Source: Malus domestica (Eukaryota; Streptophyta; Magnoliopsida; Rosales; Rosaceae). Taken from it: DNA of 64,000 bases. The notes under the pieces are model-generated. The model did not search any database, was not told where the DNA came from, and saw nothing but the letters and a program-made list of their open reading frames with translations. Every line of letters starts with the position of its first letter. The stretch's first letter is position 1. Below are positions 56,234 through 64,000 of the stretch, one piece after another. The position numbers were made by a program, and so were the translations under genes. Location of the stretch: the NCBI RefSeq assembly GCF_042453785.1, contig NC_091661.1:28263501-28327500 (forward strand), written 5' to 3'.

Positions 56234-56536
56234 CTATTCGGTCGCCACACCTTCAGCAGCCGCGAAGCTCTTAGCAGCGGCATCACCCCCGACTGCTCCA
56301 GCCTGGGCACCAACTTCTCTAATTACTTCACCAATACCAACATGGACGCGCTGCAGCTCATCCACTTCTTTCTTCAAACTTTCGTTGATCTTCAGTACAC
56401 CTTGAAGTTCCAACACTTGGGGTTCAAGCCTATCGACGATTCTCTTGAAGTGGATCACTTGATTATAAGCAGCAATCAACTTTTCATCCTTTGCATAAGC
56501 AGCGAAAAAAGTCTTTGGTTTTTTCTCAGCCGGCAT
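56234..56536 (-). CDS. Antisense ORF of element II
   Basis: The same 100-codon frame as in element I (MPAEKKPKTFFAAYAKDEKL, then LEPQVLELQGVLKINESLKK). Visible amino-acid differences are few (such as Lys/Arg after FKRIVD, Val/Ile and Gly/Arg near the end). It is rich in heptad Leu/Ile positions. I know no function. Confidence 0.5.
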   Translation of the reverse strand: MPAEKKPKTFFAAYAKDEKLIAAYNQVIHFKRIVDRLEPQVLELQGVLKINESLKKEVDELQRVHVGIGEVIREVGAQAGAVGGDAAAKSFAAAEGVATE

Positions 56537-57381
56537 CTCTTGAGCAGGCAGGGAAGATCCCTTTTTCCACCTTCACTTGCAGCAGGATCCACAACGGTGA
56601 TTAGACGAGCCAATACATCCACCTTGATCCTATTCACCTCTTATTTTGGGAGCAGCCCACGTTTCTCCTGACGAAGAGAGTTAAAGTAGCCAACGCCATT
56701 TGTGGTACCCAGCAGGGGAGTTTAACCCAACATTCCAGCAGCTCATGAGGCCCGCAACATCTTCATTTCTCTCAATCACCTACCTAGCTCGCGTCATGTC
56801 CAAAAGCCCAAAAAGACATGAGCCATGTGACTCGCCTAGCACTGCGCCACAGCGCCCATGGCCCCAGCCATATAAGTTGCCCTTGGTTTTAGCCAAGTCG
56901 AGCAGTCTCTGCCACAATACCTCATCGGCCCATGCCGAGCCGACTCCTGGCCCATGACAGCCGATGTGCCACACCATCCCGACGGCTGCCCCGAGGTAGC
57001 ACCATCCAAGAAGAAGACAAGGAAAATTAATTTTTTCTTACCTCAGTGCGGCACAAAAAAGACGAAGAAAGCAACAAAAGACGGTCCTTTGCATGGGCAA
57101 GATGTAGAAAATTGCTAGAGGAGGGGGAACAAATATCCTCTAAGCTATCTCTCTCTTGTAGGGTAGAATAAATCGCTCTTCAAAGTTGATTTAATAACCC
57201 ACTTAAGGTGGACTTAAATAGGCTTTGAGAGAAATTTATTTCCCTTTCCTAGAAGGATCTAATTTCCTATTAAAGAGAGAATCTACATCAAAATAGGAAG
57301 CAATCCTAAGTTTCCTAAAACAAGAAGATCTCTACACCTGCTGCCCTTTTCTGCGAGCAGCCCAACAGGTGTGGGGGTATT

Positions 57382-58146
57382 TGTGGAACCAAAAATATTC
57401 ACAAGGTGACATGTGGATCTTTGACAAAAGAAGACAAAACTACCCTTGGGGCATACCGGGATTCCTACGCGCAAGCGGAAGCAATTATCCCTCAACCAAG
57501 TCAAAAGTGCCCAAAATAGGTATCAACTTAAAATCTAATTTATTCATATATTTCCTATTTCATTATTTAGCTAATCAATTAGCTAAATACTATACTTATT
57601 CCATAATTCCTAAAACATTCCTTCTAAAATAATGATAAATAGCTAATTAATGGGTTAATTAGCTAATTATTCCCTTAATTAGCATTTAGACCTTTCACTT
57701 TACCCTAACTCCCACAAAAGGGCCGGCTATCCTCATTTCAAAACTTCATCCATCACCTTTTCTACCCTTTTTCACCATTTCTTCCTTTTTATTAGCCAAT
57801 AAATTCCATAACCACAAAAGCATTTCCTTTTATGTTTAATTAGCCAATTAATTGGCTAATTAAACCAAAACAAAACCTAAAACCCTACTAAGTGGCCGGC
57901 CATCCTTTCCTCTCCTATAAATTGGTTCCCATTTCACCAAACACTAATTCCAACACTTTGGCAAAAATCCCAAAATTCTCTAAACACTATTTCTCTCTAA
58001 ATTCTAACTTTGGCATCGGAGGTTCTTCGGCCAAAGCCCCCCCATTCATCGTGGGCGCGTGAGGCTCTTGGCCTAAACCTAAGGTGTTAATTGTTTTGTA
58101 GGTGCAAAATTGTCCAAGATCAAGGAGGAAGAAATTTGCATCCACA
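57382..58146 (+). repeat. Element II 3' LTR
   Basis: 765 bp, TGTGGAACC to CATCCACA, preceded by GTGTGGGGGTATT. Followed by CAGGTGGTAATTACC as in element I. Confidence 0.9.
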
Positions 58147-58538
58147 CAGGTGGTAATTACCAAGTTGAGGACAATATCGATGTTGTTGGAAGTGGGTTGT
58201 ATGGCCCGTCTCTTTGATAATTCTACTGTATCAAGAAATGTACACAAATATGAACAAAAAAAATATCTCAAACCCTTAATAATCCGATGTGAAATAATGT
58301 GGTAGGATGACCTTCAACTGCCAAAATATGATATTAGTTGCTCACATTATAACATCATATTCATAATTCATGCATGCTTCTTCATGTCGTACACCAATAA
58401 TATTCAAAGTTTCACATTCATGGGCCATATGGTATAAATGCAAATAAAAGGGTAGTTTCGATAATGCAGCAAAACACAAGGCCAGTTATGACACTTTATT
58501 TCATGGGGGCATTACTAATATTTCTCTATTTTATATAT
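58147..58538. other. HMA unit E upstream: captured exon and spacer
   Basis: Same exon-like segment and spacer as at 21449, with the shared GTTGAGGACAATATCGATG variant. Confidence 0.5.
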
Positions 58539-59435
58539 GAGTGCTACTACCTCCACCCTAATGTCTTATTTTCCCATCCCAGTTTTTATTAAATTTTTAA
58601 TGACTAATTTATCATCTCATAAAATGACATATAAGGACATCCAAAAAGGCAATGCTTTCGTTTCAGTCTCCTTCGAGCTCTCTCAGTCATTTCTGAAACT
58701 CCAACCTCCATATTAATGGACAAAGCAATTGTGATCAAGGTTATGAAACGGACTGGATCCTGTGGACAGGTGACTCAAGTGAAGGTCAAGTTTCTGTTAC
58801 TTTGTGTCGGTGAATGGCGAGGAGAGAGGAAGGGGATGAGGCATTTGGAGGGAAGGCGATTATTACGGATTGAGATGCCATTGCAGCTGCCATTGCCAAA
58901 CCCACTAGGCGGTGCTAGGAGGTGGTATCTTTGATTGGGATTGGGATTTGAATTGGATTTGGAGGGTGGACAAGTCCATTGGCAACCAGTTTTGATTCCA
59001 TTTTTGGTACTTCGTTTCTTGCATTGCCTTCGCCTATGTTTGCTTCTGTGGCTCTGGGCACTTGGGCACTAGCCAAGCAGCAGAGCATGCAAATTGCAAT
59101 GGAAGTGCAAAGTATGTGTATGATTGTATCAAAATTGACGGGTGAGCTTGGCTTTTGCCTTTCTATTTTATTTCAAAATTATTTCATATTTGGAAATTCA
59201 AAGAATTGAAAATAGAATGGAGGCCATGTTACTGGAAGTCTGGAAGGAAATCAAGCATTGATATGATAGTATATGGGGTTTTTAAGCGATCAGTAATGAT
59301 GGGATATGAGGCCATTGAGCAGGGTGTTAGGGGTAAGGGCGCTTTGGGAATAATAGTGGGCGGAAAATTAGTATGGTTTTCTTTTTACTTTTTTTTGTAG
59401 GTGAGAAGATAAAACATTTGGGTGAGTATAACACA
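58539..59435. mobile_element. TIR element (Mutator-like), unit E copy
   Basis: Same element as at 3905-4814, left flank TTTATATAT, right end truncated after ATAACAC. The short frames 58716-58934 and 58979-59209 are open. Confidence 0.65.
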
Positions 59436-60224
59436 TATTGTTTTTTTTTTTAATTCAAAAGTATAAACACAATTCTCTTTAGCTTTTCAATTAATTCAAC
59501 CCCTCTCTGGTATTTCCCCTTTAGAAATTAATAATTGCAAAGCAAAGAGACATACGATATTGCGTATAAAATAGTGTTTGACAAAAATATCTAAAGAGGG
59601 GATGAGGAGGGGTTCTTACTGCTAACAATTCCCTTAAAAATGGTGCGGCAATCATAAGAGAGAAGGGCGCAAGTGGGGCTTTCCTATGGGAAAATGCACG
59701 CTGTCACATGGCCATGCCATATTTTACCTTCCAGAGTTACCACAAACCTTACTTTTTCCAGGAAAATTTTCATTTTCTAGGAAAAGTTTTCATTCACCCC
59801 ACCAGTGTTTGGCAGCAGCTTCTGTATCTTGAGAGATCATTCCGTTACTGATTTTCTCTACACATAATCTTGATTTGTCTACTTGGTTTAGAGCAGTTTT
59901 AGTTCATTTGGCTTACTACATTACTTGCCGTTGAGGGTGTACTTGCTAAATCAGTTATAATACAACATTAGCTTACTACATTACTTGCCGTTGAGGGTTT
60001 ACTTGCTAAATCAGTTAAAATGGCCATCTCATCAGTTTAAGCACAGATGCTATCAAACAAGCTTTGATGTGGATTCCATTCTTTTTCCCTCCATCTGGTT
60101 CTCCACTATTTTTTTCTCATGACTCATCAACAAGAGAAACGTGAACCAATTATTCCAACCAAAGAAAGTTGTTTTGTTAGGAGATTACTTCATTAATTTA
60201 AGTTATTCTTTATGTACATGTCCC

Positions 60225-60232
60225 TCTATAAG
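60225..60232 (+). promoter_or_regulatory. TATA-like box of HMA copy E
   Basis: TCTATAAG at the conserved position, about 460 bp before the ATG. Confidence 0.4.
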
Positions 60233-60300
60233 TTATAATCCTTCCCTTCTTACATGTATAGTTCTCACAACTTCATCTCCTTAAAGCTTTCAGACCCTAT

Positions 60301-60302
<2 letters not shown>

Positions 60303-60366
<64 letters not shown>
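60303..60366. repeat. (CT)32 microsatellite in HMA copy E leader
   Basis: A 64-bp CT run, the longest of the three copies. Confidence 0.9.
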
Positions 60367-60370
<4 letters not shown>

Positions 60371-60691
60371 TAAGCTTGAAGAATCCCCAGAGCTCCCCAT
60401 TACCTACAAGGTGATTTTCTTTAAGCGTTTAGCTTGGTCATATCGAGTGAATTCACGATTAGTATTGTCGACAGAGCTGAGTTGTCCCTGTTGAGTAATT
60501 CCCAAGTCTCCTATTCTTCGTCTCCTCAAGACCCTCGGTACACCTGTATCACACACACACGAACTTCTGACCAAATAATTTTCATAACTCTACTCTTCAC
60601 AAATCAGACACAAAGTTTGTATACCAACAGAAAATTAGTAATTTTTCCTGTGTCCTGTGTATTTGCAGAAGTTGACAGATAATTAAGCAGG

Positions 60692-61160
60692 ATGGCTTCT
60701 ACCCAGGGCAAAGAAAAGCCAGCAGCCATAAAGTTTCAGAAGAGCTACTTTGATGTGTTGGGGTTGTGCTGCTCATCAGAAGTTCCTCTGATAGAGAATA
60801 TCCTCAAGCCTCTTGAAGGTGTGAAAGACGTTTCAGTGATTGTGCCTTCCAGAACTGTCATTGTTGTCCATGATAGCCTTCTCATTTCCCAGCTTCAAAT
60901 CGGTAATATATTCTCTTAAATAATTTTACACCAGTGAATATTAGTATTTCCCCTTAATTCTCTAATATTTGTGTTAAAAATTGGTTATTTTTTTCTTAAT
61001 AGTTGCACAACAGAAAGTAAATAGTTTTGGGAAAAAGAAAAAAAAAAAAAAAACGATAGCAGTAGGTGGACGTGTACTTTTTCTGTTTGTGGGAGAATTA
61101 TTATTCGGCATATCGCGTACCATTATGAACCGAAAAGATGGAACCGGATCCTCTCCTGAT

Positions 61161-61216
<56 letters not shown>

Positions 61217-62475
61217 AGTCTGCTAAGCAGGCGATTTGGATCATTGAAATTTAATTCAACGACTACAACTATTATAATTTTTAGAGGATTCTCTGTTTGT
61301 ACCATTATGAACCAAAAAGATGGAATCGGATCCTCTCATGATCCATATATATATTGAGCCTGCTGAGCAGGCGATCTGGACCGTTGAAATTTAATTCAAC
61401 AGCTATAACTATTATAATTTTTAGATGGTCTTCTGTTTGTAACCGTTAGATTAAGTTTCGACAGTCCGGATCGCCTGCTGAGCAGACTCAGTATATATGG
61501 ATCCGGAAACGATCCGGTTCCAAAAAGATAGAGACGTGCATGCCTTATATGTTTTTCTTTACCCAACTTTCACGTACTATTTTGCTTTCCTTTTCATCAC
61601 CCACTATAATATACTTAAAAATAGCTTTCAGTTGTGGCTAATTCGTTGTATGTTTCACCTTACACTATATAATACTAAAGAGAGATTATATTCATACTCT
61701 TCAAATTACTTCTCCTACACATTTTTAATTTTTTAATATTTTCTGCACATCACTAACACTTGATAGAAAAATATTAAAAAATTAAAAAGGTGTGGAAGAA
61801 ACTTTGGAGTGTGTGAATATAATCTCTCAATACTAAATAGTTTTACACCCCTTTGGTGTGAATCTTGAGACTCCTTGACTATGAGGAAAAGCACATTAGT
61901 TTTCTTAAAATAAAAAAGCTCAAGCTATTTATTCGAAAATAAAATAAAGTATGCTCAGTCCATTTAGTTGGCCTCTCACACACTCTTTTATCTTAATACA
62001 AATGCACAAGTTTTTCAAACTCCATTATTACTTATAAGGAAGTTCTTTTGATTTGCCCCATCAGATAACATTTAGAAACATTGAAAATTGAAGGAAAATT
62101 AATACGACAGCAAACTCACATGAATGGATATCGAAAAACTGATAGGGCAACATAAACAAATTTATTTTTCCTTGAGGAAATTGCCCTTTTGATCTGTTAT
62201 TTCATGGACAGTTAAGGCACTAAACCAAGCAAGGCTAGAAGCAAATGTGAGAGTGTATGGGGCAGGGGACATTTACAAGAAAACGTGGCCAAGTCCATAT
62301 GCAATTGGTAGTGGCGTGTTACTGGTTCTATCATTTCTCAAGTACGCATATCGGCCATTAGGGTGGTTGGCCCTTGGAGCCGTGGCCGTTGGCATTTTCC
62401 CCGTTGCTTTGAAATGTTTTGCGTCTATTCGGAATTTCAGGTTTCATGACATCAACATTCTTGTTATCATTGCCG
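60692..62475 (+). CDS. HMA copy E: exons 1-2 of a heavy-metal ATPase (gene continues beyond window)
   Basis: Exon 1 (60692-60902) begins with ATG ([20 protein letters not shown]) and contains GLCCSSE. Exon 2 (62212-62475) gives [15 protein letters not shown] and two membrane helices. Both are undamaged, and the donor GTGAGT is intact. Intron 2 continues like copy D up to the window end; by the copy D spacing, exon 3 would lie about 150 bp beyond. Exon 1 shares Glu-to-Asp (KDVSV) with copy C. It is the best candidate for a working HMA2/3/4-type Zn/Cd pump here, but its catalytic part is not visible. Confidence 0.75.
61131..61527. repeat. Fold-back element in HMA intron 1, copy E
   Basis: Same element as in copy A. 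The (AT)n tract at about 61163-61214 is the longest of all copies. Confidence 0.55.
61680..61828. mobile_element. 149-bp MITE (Mutator-like) in HMA intron 1, copy E
   Basis: GAGAGATTATATTCATAC at the left and GTGTGAATATAATCTCTC at the right. An exact 9-bp duplication AATACTAAA lies at 61671-61679 and 61829-61837. Same insertion as in copy C. Confidence 0.9.
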
Positions 62476-64000
62476 GTGAGTCAATACTTGGTCTTAATCA
62501 TTGCGTTAGTTATATGAAATTATCATATAAACATTGAAGTACATTGTACACATGACTGTCAGTCAATCATCTATCACGAGAATAATACTTAATGTGATAC
62601 AATCATCTTTCCCACTTTAAAGTTGCTCGTCAAATTATATTTTCTACACTCCATAATTTTGGTACCACTTATCTACTCATATTTCTTTGTCAGCTACTTT
62701 ATAAAAATGATTACAAAAATTAGCTCTAAAAAATTATAAGTAAAATGTCGTATTAAATAAATCTAGGCCGTCTTGTTCTTATTGCAAATTGGATTTATCC
62801 TTTTGTTTTGTTTTTCTCCGTTGCAAGGATGTTTAAGAAAAAGACTTTGCCGGCCTTCATACCGAATAACCTTAACGGTTGATCCTTTTGTTTTGTTTTT
62901 TCTCTGAAAAAAATTGCAACACATCACGTTTCCTTAGAAAGTTTGAATAGATACAGGTTGGTTTTTGTGTAGAAGTTCAAAAGCTACCGTTAGACATACT
63001 TTATGACTTTTTACGATACACAGAAATGACCCAACGTCTTTGGCTTCTTGCAAGTTTGAGTGGGTATGTATGGGTGCGTTAGATTAAAAGTTTGGATTGC
63101 TATTAGGTGAATTTGAACCACATTATTGGTAGTTTATTATGGGGTTAAGTCTACACTCTTCTTTAATGTGGATAATATAAGTTGTTAATAAAAAAAAAGG
63201 GTATTCTGCATCGGTTTCCCTCAAATGATATACTTTTGGGAGAAATGCAATGGCTAGATTGTTTTGACACTTGAAAAACTTAGAGTTCATTTAGTATCTT
63301 ATTTGAGAACCTTTTTTTTTTTTTTAAACTCATGTTTTGATTTAAAATTTTTAAATCAAAAACCATTTTTGGTGTACAACTTCTCAAACTATCAAAAACA
63401 AAAAGTTCGAACACCTTTGTATATATTTTGAAGTTGTGGTTTTGAGAATTGGGATCCACACCACACTAAACACCAAACAACAATTTAACATTGGGATTCA
63501 AAACTTGTTTTTAAGTTAAAAATTCGATCCAAATCTGCCTTAAAATCTTTAGTTTTTTTTTTCAAAGTTCATAACTCTACCCATTCGAGGCTTTTTCGAG
63601 TAATGCTGGAGGGGTTCCTATTTCCGAGCATTACTCGAATCCTCTTATAGCATATTCTGCATTTTTGTACTTTCACATCTCTTCTTAGATTTAAAAACTT
63701 TTCTATTTAGATTAGGTTTTATAAATTTTTAGTACACCATAAAGTCTAATTCCATTGGCCCTAGCTCATTATTGGCCGGCTTCCCAATTTTTGGTGGAGG
63801 GTGCTATTGGGTCATCATTTCGTGAACCGTATGTCGATTATAGTCTCAATGGATTCTATTAACGCAACATCTCTCTTGTCATGTTTTATGGTTGCCATGT
63901 AATATAAAATAAATGGTTCTTCAATTTAATTGAGAGAGACATTGAAATAAATAAATAAATAAATATAGCACTTAAGTGAAAGAACCAAAAACTACAAATT
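62476..64000 (+). other. HMA copy E intron 2 (runs off window)
   Basis: Non-coding and nearly identical to copy D intron 2. It includes the T run at about 63312 and the (AAAT)n tract at 63946-63966, which is shorter than in copy D. Confidence 0.7.

Larger units (their letters stand above)
50328..58146 (+). mobile_element. Element II: Tat-like Ty3-gypsy retrotransposon related to element I
   Basis: 7819 bp with two 765-bp LTRs. The left end reads CGTGGAGCC (T changed to C). The flanks are GTAGG (left) and CAGGT (right), so there is no target duplication. The right flank CAGGTGGTAATTACC is the same as for element I. Compared with I it lacks the Helitron, has a longer Pro/Gln repeat, an extra about 200-bp insert, and an undamaged gag core. 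RT is missing here as well. Confidence 0.9.

Overview
The window is nuclear DNA of a flowering plant. It has GT-AG introns, a plant zinc/cadmium-type P1B-ATPase (HMA) family and typical plant LTR retrotransposons, TRIMs, MITEs and a Helitron. The repeat content looks most like Rosaceae (apple/pear group), but that is an impression, not a proof.

The backbone is a damaged tandem array of HMA2/3/4-like heavy-metal ATPase genes on the + strand. Five copies of the 5' half are visible (A about 0.85-3.6 kb, B 3.6-7.6 kb, C 21.4-26.3 kb, D 26.3-43.2 kb, E 58.1-64 kb). A, B and C stop in intron 2 at one shared junction, where the HMA sequence is fused to a foreign acceptor and short exon. D alone shows the whole gene (10 exons, 1049 codons once insertions are ignored). 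It has lost its ATG, has a 464-bp LTR in one exon and a complete Ty3-gypsy element in the last exon. E has intact exons 1-2 and runs off the window inside intron 2. Each unit except A carries the same 0.9-kb TIR element upstream.

The second host gene is a photolyase/alpha-beta-hydrolase fusion gene (like Arabidopsis At4g25290) on the - strand. A broken photolyase piece lies at 0.5-0.7 kb and the hydrolase half (seven exons) at 48.9-50.3 kb. Their order on the - strand is wrong for one gene, so they belong to two copies. This suggests the original repeat block was HMA(+) plus photolyase-hydrolase(-).

Mobile DNA fills the rest. Two related defective Tat-like Ty3-gypsy elements (I, 7652-21448; II, 50328-58146) have about 765-bp LTRs. 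Element I has a 6.66-kb Helitron with captured MRG-family exons inside its 5' LTR. A chromovirus with LTRs identical by eye and a 1554-codon gag-pol frame lies at 36483-42283. A Ty1-copia element with one stop and one frameshift lies at 43605-48330. A TRIM, two solo LTRs and several MITEs also occur. Elements I and II share the same 3' flank but have different 5' flanks, and only I has a target duplication. Recombination between elements therefore probably helped to build the array.
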